64,000 nucleotides of DNA, from positions 23,696 to 87,695 of the forward strand of contig CAXTEJ010000010.1 in assembly GCA_964243295.1 (NCBI GenBank). Reading direction: 5' to 3'. Positions 25,835-37,042 of this stretch are shown in pieces. Under the pieces are notes generated by a model. That model had not been told where the DNA came from. It was given only the letters and a program-made list of their open reading frames with translations, and did no database searches. The translations under genes and the position numbers were made by a program. Positions within the stretch are counted from its first letter, which is position 1, and every line of letters starts with the position of its first letter. The DNA is from CAXTEJ01 sp964243295. Its GTDB lineage: Bacteria > Actinomycetota > Actinomycetes > Actinomycetales > Angustibacteraceae.

Positions 25835-27087
25835 GTGGCCGCGGCTGGCACCGACGGGCTGCGGCGGACCAACACGGCGACGGTGCTGCNNNNNNNNNNN
25901 NNNNNNNNNNNNNNNNNNNNNNNNNNNNNNNNNNNNNNNNNNNNNNNNNNNNNNNNNNNNNNNNNNNNNNNNNNNNNNNNNNNNNNNNNCTGCTCGCGCA
26001 GCGCACCGGACTGGCCAAGGCGACGGTCGGCACGATCGTCGCCGACCTGCAGCGCGCGGGCGCGGTCGCCGAGCTCGACGCCGCGCCGGCGCTGCCCGCC
26101 GCGGGCCGCCCCGGTCGACCCGTCGCGCTGGACGGCGCGCGGGTCGTCGGGCTGGGCCTGGAGGTCAACGTCGGTTACCTCGCGGCCACCGCGCTCGACC
26201 TCGCCGGCCGCACGGTGCTGTCGCACCGCGTGCCCGCCGACGCCGGTGGCGAGCTCGCCGCGCTGCGGGCGCTCGCGCGCCGGTGCCGCGACGAGCTGAC
26301 CGCCGAGGGACGTCGGTTGATGGGCGTCGAGGTGGCCGTGCCCGGACTCGTCGCTCGCGAGCGCGGCGTGGTGGTCGCGGCACCCAACCTGCGCTGGGCC
26401 GACCTCGACCTCGCCAGCGACATCGCGCTCGCGGTCGGCGGGCAGTGCCCGGTCGGGGTCGACAACGACGCCAACTGCTCCGCGGTCGCGGAGGCGACGC
26501 ACGGAGTCGGCGCCGGCTACGACCAGGTGCTGTTCCTCACCGGCACCGTCGGCCTCGGCGCCGGTCTCGTGGTCGACGGGATGGTGCAGCGCGGCAGCAC
26601 CGGCTTCGCCGGAGAGGTCGGCCACCTACCCCTCGGCGGGTCGTCGCTGCGGTGCGCCTGCGGGCGCACCGGCTGCTGGGAGACCACCGTCGGCCTGCCG
26701 GCCATGCTGCGCACGACCGGCGTGGGCGAGACCGCCGTCGCCGAGCACGACCCGGTCGCCGCGGCGGCGCAGGTCATGCGGCTCGCCGCCGGCGACGCGG
26801 CCGTGGCCGCGGGCGTGCGTGAGGTCGGACGTCGGCTCGGCGCCGGAGTGGTCGCCCTCGCCGGGCTGCTCGACCCGGCGGTCGTCGTGCTGGGCGGCTA
26901 CTTCGTGCCGCTCGGCGCGCTGCTCGTGCCGGTGGTCGAGCAGGCGCTGCGGGAGGGGCTGCTCGGCGCCGAGCAGCGCCGCTGCGCGGTCGAGCTCAGC
27001 ACCCTGGGGCTCGCAGCCGCCTCCACCGGCGCGGCCACCGGCGCGCTCGCCGGGGTCTTCGACGGCACGACGGCGCTGACGACCTGA
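25835..27087 (+). CDS. ROK-family regulator, interrupted by an assembly gap
   Basis: It starts at GTG 25835, five bases after xylA (AAAGTDGLRRTNTATVL), then reaches 100 Ns. After the gap the protein resumes in the helix-turn-helix (LLAQRTGLAKATVGTIVADL) and continues through a ROK domain: PVGVDNDANCSAVAEATHGV, GTVGLGAGLVVDG and the zinc motif CACGRTGCWE. The two sides are in different frames only because the gap length is arbitrary. Family alignment needs about 12 residues there, so some 35-40 real bases are missing. Probable xylose-responsive repressor. Confidence 0.8.
25890..25989. other. assembly gap of 100 Ns
   Basis: Exactly 100 ambiguous bases, the customary placeholder for a gap of unknown size. 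It lies in the winged-HTH coding part of the ROK gene. Confidence 0.98.
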
Positions 27088-27131
27088 CCCGCTGCGGGCA
27101 CACGCACGTCGAGCGCCCGTCACGCCCGCGC

Positions 27132-28385
27132 TCAGGCCGGGACGTCCGCGGACCGTCGCGGCAGCGGCGCGAGGGCGCGGACGGCGTCGCGGCACGCCGA
27201 CGTGAGCACCAGAGCCGGATCGGTGAGCACCGGCACGAAGGCCTGCTCGGCCGCGCCCAGCAGCACCGAGTCGGCGCCGAGAGCCGCGACGACGACGTGC
27301 ACCTGCTCGCGCGGCGCGGGCAGCGCGGTGGCTCCCAGCGCGTCGTCCACGTCGCCCTGCACCAGCGGGTAGAGGTCGCGCAGCACACCGCCCAGCACCA
27401 CGATCTCCGGGTTGAGCACGTTCACGATGCTGCCGAGCCCCAGCCCCAGCGAGCGGCCGACCGACCGCAGCGCGGCGCTCGGGGTGGTGACCTCGCCGAG
27501 GCGGGCGGCGAGCGTCTCGGCGTCGGCCTCGGCGCTGCCGAGGGCGGCGGCGATGGCGCCGGCCGCGACCTCGGTCTCCCAGCACCCGCGGCTGCCGCAG
27601 CGGCACGTCCGCCCGCGGGGGTTCACCCCCAGGTGGCCCAGCTCGCCGGCGTACCCGCCGACACCCTGCAGCGGGCGGCCGGCGACGATGACACCGCCGC
27701 CGATGCCCGCCTCGGCCGCTATGAAGACCACGTCATCGCAGCCGACTGCTGCGCCTCGGGTGTGCTCGGCGAGCGCGCCGAGGTCGGCGTCGTTCGCCAC
27801 GACCACCGGCAGCGGCTCGGCCAGCCTGGCGCGCAGCATGTCCGCGAGCGGCACGTCGACCCAGCCGAGGTTGGGTGCGAGCCTCACGAGGCCGTCCGGC
27901 TCGCGGATCACCCCCGGCACGCTGACGCCAAGACCGAGCACCGCGGCGCCATCGGGCACCGCCGGGGCGAGGCGGCGCACCAGACGCAGCACCGCGGCCA
28001 CGACCAGGTCGGGGCGACGTGACGGCGGCATGGTGGCGCTCTCACGTCCGAGCACCTCGCCTCCGAGACCGACGACCGCGGCGCGCAGCCGCGCGACGGC
28101 GACCTCGACCGACAGCACGACGGCGGAGCCGGGGTTGGCCCGGACGTCGAGCGAGGGACGGCCGGCCGCGGTGCGCTCACCGCTGGGCGCGGTCTCGACG
28201 ACCGCGCCCAGCGTGACGAGCTCGCCCACGAGCGCGCCGATGGTGCTGCGGTTGAGACCGAGCCGCAGCGTGAGCTCGGCCCGCGACAGCTGCCCGTCCT
28301 GGTGGACGTGAGCCAGCACCGTGCCCAGGTTGTGGCGGCGCACCGCCTCCTGGGTGGTGCCGGCACCGCGTCGGGCGCGTGTCAC
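27132..28385 (-). CDS. ROK-family transcriptional repressor (XylR-like)
   Basis: A 417-residue protein. The N-terminal winged HTH (~15-75) reads RRHNLGTVLAHVHQDG and SRAELTLRLGLNRSTIGALV. The ROK sugar-binding domain follows with VANDADLGALAEHTRG, EAGIGGGVIVAGRPL and the zinc site CRCGSRGCWE. It is the last gene of the minus-strand xylose transporter operon, 24 bases after the permease. It most likely binds the palindrome at 31815-31829 and is released by xylose or a derivative (inference from location). Intact. Confidence 0.88.
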   Translation of the reverse strand: MTRARRGAGTTQEAVRRHNLGTVLAHVHQDGQLSRAELTLRLGLNRSTIGALVGELVTLGAVVETAPSGERTAAGRPSLDVRANPGSAVVLSVEVAVARLRAAVVGLGGEVLGRESATMPPSRRPDLVVAAVLRLVRRLAPAVPDGAAVLGLGVSVPGVIREPDGLVRLAPNLGWVDVPLADMLRARLAEPLPVVVANDADLGALAEHTRGAAVGCDDVVFIAAEAGIGGGVIVAGRPLQGVGGYAGELGHLGVNPRGRTCRCGSRGCWETEVAAGAIAAALGSAEADAETLAARLGEVTTPSAALRSVGRSLGLGLGSIVNVLNPEIVVLGGVLRDLYPLVQGDVDDALGATALPAPREQVHVVVAALGADSVLLGAAEQAFVPVLTDPALVLTSACRDAVRALAPLPRRSADVPA

Positions 28386-28409
28386 GAGATCGGTCGTGTC
28401 TCGGGTGGG

Positions 28410-29687
28410 TCAGCGACCGGCAGCGCTGCGACGGCGACGGGAGATGGCGTCGACGCTCGCGGCCAGCAGCAGCACGCCGCCGGTGACGGCGTAGTTGACG
28501 TCCGCCTGCTTGCCCAGCAGGCCGAGGCCGTTGGCGATCACGGCGACCACCAGGCCGCCGATGATGGCATCGCGCATCTTGCCCTTGCCGCCGAACAGCG
28601 ACGTGCCACCGATGACCGCGGCGCCGACGGCGTAGAGCAGCGTGTTCCCGGCACCGGCGTCGGGGGTCACCGAGTTGAGGCGTGACGCGGCGACGATGCC
28701 CGACAGGGCCGCCATGCCGGAGCCGATGACGAACACCGACGTGCGCAGCAGTGGCACGTTGATGCCGGCCCGGCGGGCCGCCTCGGCGTTGCCGCCGATG
28801 GCGTAGATGTGCCGGCCGTAACGGGTGCGGGAGAACACGAACGTCCACACGATGAGAAGCACCAGGACGACGGGGACGACGTAGGGGATGCCCTGCAGCG
28901 TGAAGTTGGGGTTGCGTGCGCGGTTGAGGTTCAGCACGTAGGTGACGGCGAGCGCGATGGCGGCCAGTGCGACGATGCGCAGCAGGACGACCGCGATCGG
29001 TGACCGCACCAGACCGGCCGCCGCCTGGGAGCGGTAGCGCACCAGCGACACGGCCGCGTAGAGGGCGATCGCCACGACGGCGAGGATCCAGCCGGCCGTG
29101 ACGGGCAGGTTGCTGTTGGCGATGCCGACGATGACGGTGTCGCGCACCGGGACTGTGCCGCCCTGACCGATCAGCTTGAGCGTCAAGCCTTGCAGCGCAA
29201 GGAAGAAGGCCAGGGTGACGACGAACGACGGGATGCCGAGCCGGGCGACGAGGGTGCCGATCACGACGCCGATGACCATGCCGGTCGCGACGGCTCCCAG
29301 CACGCCGATGTACCACGGCAGGCCGTGGTCGGTGATGAGGATGGCCATGACGCCGGCTGATGCACCGCCGGCGACACCGGCGCTCAGGTCGATCTCGCCG
29401 AGCAGCAGCACGGGCACCAGACCCATGCCGAGCACGCAGATGGCGCCCGCCTGCACCATGAGGTTCGCGATGTTGCCGGTGCTGGGGAACGTCTCGGGAC
29501 GCAGCGCGCTGAAGACGATCGCCAGGACGACGAGCCCGAGGACGGCGGGCAGCGCGCCCATGTCGCCGCCGCGCAGTCGGTCGGCGTACTCACGGGCCGC
29601 TCCGCCGACTGTCGTCGCGCGCGCGTCGCCGGAGAAGTCGGACCCGGCGAGGGCCGGCGCCGGCTGGGGTTGTTCGATGGTGCTCAT
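28410..29687 (-). CDS. xylH: xylose-type sugar ABC transporter permease
   Basis: A 425-residue inner-membrane protein of the BPD_transp_2 (ribose/xylose) permease family, with about ten hydrophobic segments. It carries the family signature GEIDLSAGVAGGASAGVMA after the second or third helix and the late GTSLFGGKGKMRDAIIGGLV motif. The longer-than-usual N-terminal cytosolic tail (~45 residues) is typical of XylH. It is in an operon with the ATPase (18-base gap) and binding protein; the ROK gene follows. Confidence 0.9.
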   Translation of the reverse strand: MSTIEQPQPAPALAGSDFSGDARATTVGGAAREYADRLRGGDMGALPAVLGLVVLAIVFSALRPETFPSTGNIANLMVQAGAICVLGMGLVPVLLLGEIDLSAGVAGGASAGVMAILITDHGLPWYIGVLGAVATGMVIGVVIGTLVARLGIPSFVVTLAFFLALQGLTLKLIGQGGTVPVRDTVIVGIANSNLPVTAGWILAVVAIALYAAVSLVRYRSQAAAGLVRSPIAVVLLRIVALAAIALAVTYVLNLNRARNPNFTLQGIPYVVPVVLVLLIVWTFVFSRTRYGRHIYAIGGNAEAARRAGINVPLLRTSVFVIGSGMAALSGIVAASRLNSVTPDAGAGNTLLYAVGAAVIGGTSLFGGKGKMRDAIIGGLVVAVIANGLGLLGKQADVNYAVTGGVLLLAASVDAISRRRRSAAGR

Positions 29688-29705
29688 CGATGGTGTCCCT
29701 GCTGC

Positions 29706-30482
29706 TCAGGCCGACTCGGCGGCGGTGGCGGGCGCGATGCCGGTCGAGCCGGAGCGCCCGGCCGTGATGAGCTCGACGATCTGGCCGTGGGTGACGTCCT
29801 TGGCCGCGACGTCGGCGGCCACGCGCCCGAGGTAGAGCGCGGTGATGCGGTCGGCGACCTCGAGGACGTCCACCATGTTGTGCGAGATCAGCAGGACGCC
29901 GAGCCCGTTGTCCGCGAGCCGCCGCACCAGGTCGAGCACCTGGCGGGTCTGCGCGACGCCCAGCGCCGCGGTCGGCTCGTCGAGCATGACCACCTTGGAG
30001 TTCCACAGCACGGCCTTCGCGATGGCGACCGTCTGGCGCTGCCCGCCGGACAGGCTGGCCACCGACTGGCGCACCGACTTCACCGTGCGCACCGACAGCG
30101 AGGCCAGGGTGTCGCGGGCCTGCTGCTCCATCGCGCCCTCGTCGAGCAGGATGCCGTTGTGGCGCTCGCGGCCGAGGAACATGTTCTCGACGATGTCGAG
30201 GTTGTCGCACAGCGCGAGGTCCTGGTAGACGATCTCGATGCCAAGTGCCGCAGCGTCCTTGGGACCGCTGATGCTGACCTGCTGGCCCTCGAACAGGTAG
30301 TCGCCCGTGTCGTAGGGGTAGATGCCGGCCACGGTCTTGACCAGGGTCGACTTGCCCGCGCCGTTGTCACCGACCAGTGCGGTGACCTGCCCGGGGTAGA
30401 TGGCCAGGTCGACGTCGTGCAGGACGTGCACGGCACCGAAGCTCTTGTTGATGCCTCGCAGCTGCAGCAGCGGTTCGGGCAC
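29706..30482 (-). CDS. xylG: sugar ABC transporter ATP-binding protein, single-domain
   Basis: A 258-residue ABC ATPase with Walker A GDNGAGKSTL, Q-loop EIVYQDLALCDNLD, signature SLSGGQRQ, Walker B VVMLDEPTAALG and switch LLISHN. Classical XylG/RbsA has two fused ATPase domains; this is the one-domain form frequent in actinobacteria, which would work as a dimer. GTG 30482 has AGGAGG four bases upstream; ATG 30500 would overlap that site. The gene sits 149 bases after the binding-protein gene, a gap holding a strong stem-loop. Confidence 0.9.
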   Translation of the reverse strand: MPEPLLQLRGINKSFGAVHVLHDVDLAIYPGQVTALVGDNGAGKSTLVKTVAGIYPYDTGDYLFEGQQVSISGPKDAAALGIEIVYQDLALCDNLDIVENMFLGRERHNGILLDEGAMEQQARDTLASLSVRTVKSVRQSVASLSGGQRQTVAIAKAVLWNSKVVMLDEPTAALGVAQTRQVLDLVRRLADNGLGVLLISHNMVDVLEVADRITALYLGRVAADVAAKDVTHGQIVELITAGRSGSTGIAPATAAESA

Positions 30483-30535
30483 GGGTCCTCCTGATGACAC
30501 GGGTCGTCGGGTGAGCGGGTGGTCACCGCCACAGA

Positions 30536-30585
30536 CCCGCGGGCGGTGGGCCGCTGCACGAGGCAGCAGGCCGCACCGCCGCGGG
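30536..30585 (-). promoter_or_regulatory. long stem-loop between xylF and xylG
   Basis: The left arm (30536-30557) and right arm (30563-30585) pair in blocks CCCGCGG, CGGTG, GGCC and GCTGC with three single-base bulges or mismatches around a five-base loop. It starts 47 bases after the binding-protein stop. Similar intercistronic hairpins are known to protect binding-protein mRNA and let less transcript through to the membrane components. Confidence 0.55.
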
Positions 30586-30631
30586 TGTGGCTGGGTGAGC
30601 GGGTCGAGCCGGTGGAGCGGTCAGCCGTGGA

Positions 30632-31750
30632 TCAGCTGACGCCGGCCGCGGTGCACTTGGCGGCGTAGGCCGTGGTGCACAGCTCGTCCTTGGTGACGCC
30701 GCCGTCGGAGACGACCTCGTTGACGTTCTCCTTGGTGATGGAGACCGGGTCGAGCAGCACCGAGGGGACGTCGCGCTTGCCGGTGTCGTCACGCGTGGTG
30801 CCCGTGGCGTCGGTGGCCTTCTCACCCTTGCTCAGCGAGATCGCCAGCTTGGCGAGCGCGTCGGCCTCGGCCTTCGCGGACTTGTAGACGGTCATGCACT
30901 GAGTGCCGTCGAGGATGTTCTGCAGACCCTGAACGGTGGCGTCCTGACCGGTGACGGGGATCGTCACGTTGTTCTTCTTCAGGATCGAGATGGCCGCGTT
31001 GCCGAGGCCGTCGTTCGCCGCGAGCACGCCGTCGATCTTGCCGCCGGCCTGCGTGTACATCTGCTCGAAGATGGTGGCCGCCTGCTGGTTGTCCCAGTCG
31101 GGCACGGCCTGCTCGGCGACCTTGGTGTAGTTGGTGTTCTTGTCGAGGACCGCGTGGGCACCGGCGGCGAACAGCGTCGCGTTGTTGTCGGTCGGCGAGC
31201 CGTTCAGGTAGGCGATGTTCGCCTTCTTGTCGGTGCCGAGGCACGACTGCAGGCCGTCGCCCTGCAGCGTGCCGACCTTGTTGTTGTCGAACGACACGTA
31301 GTAGTCGGCGCTGCCGCCCAGGGTGAGCCGGTCGTAGTCGATGGTCGAGACGCCCTGCGACTTGGCCTTGGCCTCGATGGCCGCACCCGACGCGGAGTCG
31401 AGGTTGACGATCGCGAGGACGGTGACGCCCTGGGTGATCATCTGGTCGGCGATCGTCTGCATCTGCGCCTTGTCACCCTGCGCGTTGTCGATGACGACCT
31501 CGACGCCGGCGGCATCGAACGCCTTCTGCAGGTTGGGCCGGTCGGCCGCCTCCCAGCGGGCTGACGACTTGGTGTCGGGGAGGATGACCCCGACCTTGCC
31601 CTGGCTGGCGCCGCCACCCGAGCTGCTGCCGGTGCTGCTGCTGCTCCCGCTGGCGGTCGTGCCGCCGGCGTCGGTGTCGCTGCCGCACGCGCTCAGCGTG
31701 AGTGCGACGCCGACAAGTCCTGCCACTGCCATGTAGCGCTTCTGCTGCAC
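30632..31750 (-). CDS. xylF: xylose-type ABC transporter substrate-binding lipoprotein
   Basis: A 372-residue periplasmic-binding-protein-like lipoprotein: signal MQQKRYMAVAGLVGVALT with lipobox LSAC, a Ser/Gly linker (~25-50), then the type I sugar-binding fold (GKVGVILPDTKSSARWEAAD, AIVNLDSASGAAIEAKAKSQ, GVLAANDGLGNAAISILKK, TVYKSAKAEAD). It resembles XylF by these motifs. GTG 31750 was chosen for GAGGAGG 8 bases upstream. It is the first gene of the operon and should be the most abundant product. Confidence 0.9.
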   Translation of the reverse strand: MQQKRYMAVAGLVGVALTLSACGSDTDAGGTTASGSSSSTGSSSGGGASQGKVGVILPDTKSSARWEAADRPNLQKAFDAAGVEVVIDNAQGDKAQMQTIADQMITQGVTVLAIVNLDSASGAAIEAKAKSQGVSTIDYDRLTLGGSADYYVSFDNNKVGTLQGDGLQSCLGTDKKANIAYLNGSPTDNNATLFAAGAHAVLDKNTNYTKVAEQAVPDWDNQQAATIFEQMYTQAGGKIDGVLAANDGLGNAAISILKKNNVTIPVTGQDATVQGLQNILDGTQCMTVYKSAKAEADALAKLAISLSKGEKATDATGTTRDDTGKRDVPSVLLDPVSITKENVNEVVSDGGVTKDELCTTAYAAKCTAAGVS

Positions 31751-31814
31751 GCAGACCGCCTCCTCGAGGTCTCGTGTGACCAGCACGTCCGGGCTCGGCG
31801 CTGCTGGTCGAATT

Positions 31815-31829
31815 GTTGTCTGAGACAAC
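31815..31829 (-). promoter_or_regulatory. operator-like palindrome upstream of xylF
   Basis: GTTGTCTGAGACAAC: perfect 6-bp arms (GTTGTC/GACAAC) around TGA, 65 bases upstream of the xylF start in the AT-richest part of the intergenic region. Size and symmetry suit a ROK repressor such as the one encoded at the end of this operon. Confidence 0.55.
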
Positions 31830-31932
31830 GTATGGCGCCGGATCGAGGCCGTCCAGCACTTTCGACAACGAATTGGCAACGGCTGGAACGACCAGGCCGC
31901 AACGGACAGCGGGTGGCCCGCACGGGCCGAGC

Positions 31933-34749
<2,817 letters not shown>

Positions 34750-34802
34750 GACGGGTCCTCTCCTCGCACGTCTGGCCGGCTGCCTCGCCGGCGGCACCAC
34801 GG

Positions 34803-34820
34803 TATCTTGACGTCGAGATA
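34803..34820. promoter_or_regulatory. near-perfect 18-bp palindrome between acnA and GT2 gene
   Basis: TATCTTGACGTCGAGATA, 16 of 18 positions symmetric. It is 54 bases before the aconitase start and 47 bases before the divergent glycosyltransferase, with an AT-rich TAAAAT box beside it. It has the look of a dimeric repressor (TetR- or GntR-type) operator. I do not know which regulator binds it. Confidence 0.5.
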
Positions 34821-34866
34821 AAATCTAGCGCCGTGCATCGCATCGCGCGTCTGCCAGGCTGGCGAC

Positions 34867-35730
34867 ATGGCCGGGCCAACCGTCAGCGTCGTTCTCATCG
34901 CCTACAACCAGGAGCGGGAGATCGACGCAGCGCTGGCGGCGCTCGCCCGGCAGACCCACCGCGACTTCCAGCTGGTCGCGGTCGACAACAACAGCTCGGA
35001 CCGCACCGGCTCGGTGATCCGGCGGTGGCTGCCGTCGTTCGAGCGCGCCGTGGTCGTCGACGCCCGCGAGGGTCAGGGGGCGTCGTACGCGCGCAACACC
35101 GGTATCGCAGCCGCTGAGGGCGAGTACCTGTGCTTCCTGGACGGCGACGACTACCCGGCCGACGACTGGCTGGAGCACATGGTCGATGCGGCGCCGCGCG
35201 GCGACATCATCGGCGGCCAGCTCGACAAGCGCGCCCTCAACCCACCGCACATGGTCGGCAACCCCATCGCGTTCACGCAGGTCGGGGGGCTCGACTTCTC
35301 GCCGCTGGCATGGGTCATCGGCGCCAACATGGCCGCGTGGCGGCACGTGTTCGACCGGGTGGGCCTGTGGCCCACGGGCCTGGTCTCGTCCGAGGACGTG
35401 CTGCTGTGCCTGCGCGCCCAGGCGGCCGGCATGACGGTAGCCATCGCCGACGGCGCCGTCGTGCACTACCGGTTGCGCACGTCGCTGCGGGCGCTGCTGC
35501 GGGCGGAGTACCGCTACGGCCTCAGCCACGCCCAGCTGCGCTCCGAGGTCGGCGACCCCGTCACCCGCCGCAGCACCTGGCGCGACGTCTACGCCTGGGT
35601 CTACGCCATGCGCTTCCTCGTGCCCGCCGCGGCGCGCAAGGCCGACGCGCGGTCGGCGCTGGCGCGCAACCTGGCTCAGCACGCCGGGCGGCTCGCCGGG
35701 TCGGTCCGCTACCGCGTGCTCATCTTCTGA
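34867..35730 (+). CDS. family 2 glycosyltransferase
   Basis: A 287-residue GT-A fold enzyme: VSVVLIAYNQEREIDAALAA at the N-terminus, VDNNSSDRT for nucleotide binding, the DXD-type metal motif LDGDDYPAD and the acceptor-side SSEDVLLCLRAQ. A basic C-terminal part may touch the membrane; there is no clear transmembrane helix. It is divergent from acnA and convergent with the RNA methyltransferase. Donor and acceptor are unknown; a cell-wall or polysaccharide role is the usual assumption. Confidence 0.88.
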   Translation: MAGPTVSVVLIAYNQEREIDAALAALARQTHRDFQLVAVDNNSSDRTGSVIRRWLPSFERAVVVDAREGQGASYARNTGIAAAEGEYLCFLDGDDYPADDWLEHMVDAAPRGDIIGGQLDKRALNPPHMVGNPIAFTQVGGLDFSPLAWVIGANMAAWRHVFDRVGLWPTGLVSSEDVLLCLRAQAAGMTVAIADGAVVHYRLRTSLRALLRAEYRYGLSHAQLRSEVGDPVTRRSTWRDVYAWVYAMRFLVPAAARKADARSALARNLAQHAGRLAGSVRYRVLIF

Positions 35731-35743
35731 GCGCCGCAGCAGC

Positions 35744-37042
35744 TCAGGCCGGTACCAGGAGCGCGACGCACTCCACGTGGTGCGTCATCGGGAACAGGTC
35801 GAACGCCCGGACGCCGGCCAGGCGGTAGCCGTGCCCGGCCGCGAAGGCGACGTCGCGGGCGAGCGCCGCGGGGTCGCACGCGACGTACCCGATCGCCCGG
35901 GGACGCAGCGAGCAGACCTGCTCGACGACGGTGCGCCCGGCTCCGGTGCGCGGCGGGTCGAGCACCACCAGGTCGGCCTGCAGCCCGGTCGGCAGCAGCG
36001 AGGCCAGCACGCGGTCGACGCGCCCGGCGGTGATGCCGACCCCCGGCAGGTCGTGCAGGTTGCGCCGCGCGTCGCGGACCGCGCGCTCGTCGCCCTCGAC
36101 GGCCAGCACGGCGCCCTGGTCCCCCACGCGCTCGCCGAGGGCCGACGCGAACAGCCCGACGCCGGAGTACAGGTCGAGCACCTGCTCGCTGGGCTGCGGG
36201 TCGAGCGCCGCCAGCACCGCACCGACGAGGGTGGCGGCGGCGTGCGGGTGCACCTGCCAGAACCCGGCGCCGGTCACGCGCAGCTCGCGGTCGAAGGACC
36301 CGGTGACGACGTGCTCGCCCACCCAGGTGCGGCCGGCCACGCGGTCGAGCCGGCCGCCCTCGCCCGCGACGGCGAGCGACCCGGTCACCGGCGGCAGCGG
36401 CGGGCGCCTGGCGCCGGCGGGCTCGACGACGACCAGCGGCTCGTGGCCCTCGCCCGAGGGGACGACGACGTCGACCGCCTCGGCGTGGCGCCAGGTCTGG
36501 GCGGTGACGCCGGTGCCGTCGACCTGCGGGTGCGCGATGGGGCAGGTCGCGACGGCGACGACCTCGTGCGAGCGGTGCCGGCGCAGTCCGAGCCGGCCGT
36601 CGGGCGTGACCGCGAAGCGCACGCGGGTGCGCCAGTCGAGGCCGTCACGCTCGTCCTCGCCGGGTGCGGCTTCGACGACGAGGTCGACGTCGAGACCGGC
36701 CAGGCGGTGCAGCTGCTCGCGGACGACGTCGGCCTTCAGCCGCCGCTGGGCATCGAGGGAGACGTGCTGCCAGTCGCAGCCGCCGCACTGGCCCGGACCC
36801 GAGACGGGGCAGCGGCGCGCGACCCGGTCGGGCGAGGCGGTCACCACGGTGACGGCGTCCGCGCGCAGGAAGCGGTCGCCCTCGCGGCCCTCGGTGACCC
36901 GCGCGACCACCCGCTCGCCGGGCAGGGTGTGCCGGACGAACAGCACCCGGCCCTCGTGGCGGGCGACGCAGTGACCGCCGTGCGCGACCGGGCCGACGTC
37001 GACCTCGACCTCGAGCCCGACGAGGGACTCCCCGCCGCTCAG
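35744..37042 (-). CDS. TRAM-domain 23S rRNA (uracil-5-)-methyltransferase family
   Basis: About 432 residues. The N-terminal TRAM domain (LEVEVDVGPVAHGGHCVARH), Fe-S cysteines Cys78, Cys86, Cys89 (CPVSGPGQCGGCDW) and Cys167, a SAM motif VLDLYSGVGLFASALGE and a catalytic Cys in VACDPAALARDVAF show an RlmD/TrmA-family m5U methyltransferase (M. tuberculosis Rv2689c type). No ATG, GTG or TTG is in the right place: CTG 37042 overlaps the permease stop as CTGA and gives the family N-terminus. A start further in would cut into the TRAM domain. Confidence 0.88.
   Translation of the reverse strand: MSGGESLVGLEVEVDVGPVAHGGHCVARHEGRVLFVRHTLPGERVVARVTEGREGDRFLRADAVTVVTASPDRVARRCPVSGPGQCGGCDWQHVSLDAQRRLKADVVREQLHRLAGLDVDLVVEAAPGEDERDGLDWRTRVRFAVTPDGRLGLRRHRSHEVVAVATCPIAHPQVDGTGVTAQTWRHAEAVDVVVPSGEGHEPLVVVEPAGARRPPLPPVTGSLAVAGEGGRLDRVAGRTWVGEHVVTGSFDRELRVTGAGFWQVHPHAAATLVGAVLAALDPQPSEQVLDLYSGVGLFASALGERVGDQGAVLAVEGDERAVRDARRNLHDLPGVGITAGRVDRVLASLLPTGLQADLVVLDPPRTGAGRTVVEQVCSLRPRAIGYVACDPAALARDVAFAAGHGYRLAGVRAFDLFPMTHHVECVALLVPA

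Noticed and set aside
24516..26168. 550-codon minus-strand frame crossing the N gap
   Set aside because: Opposes xylA and the ROK gene; its continuity depends on the Ns.
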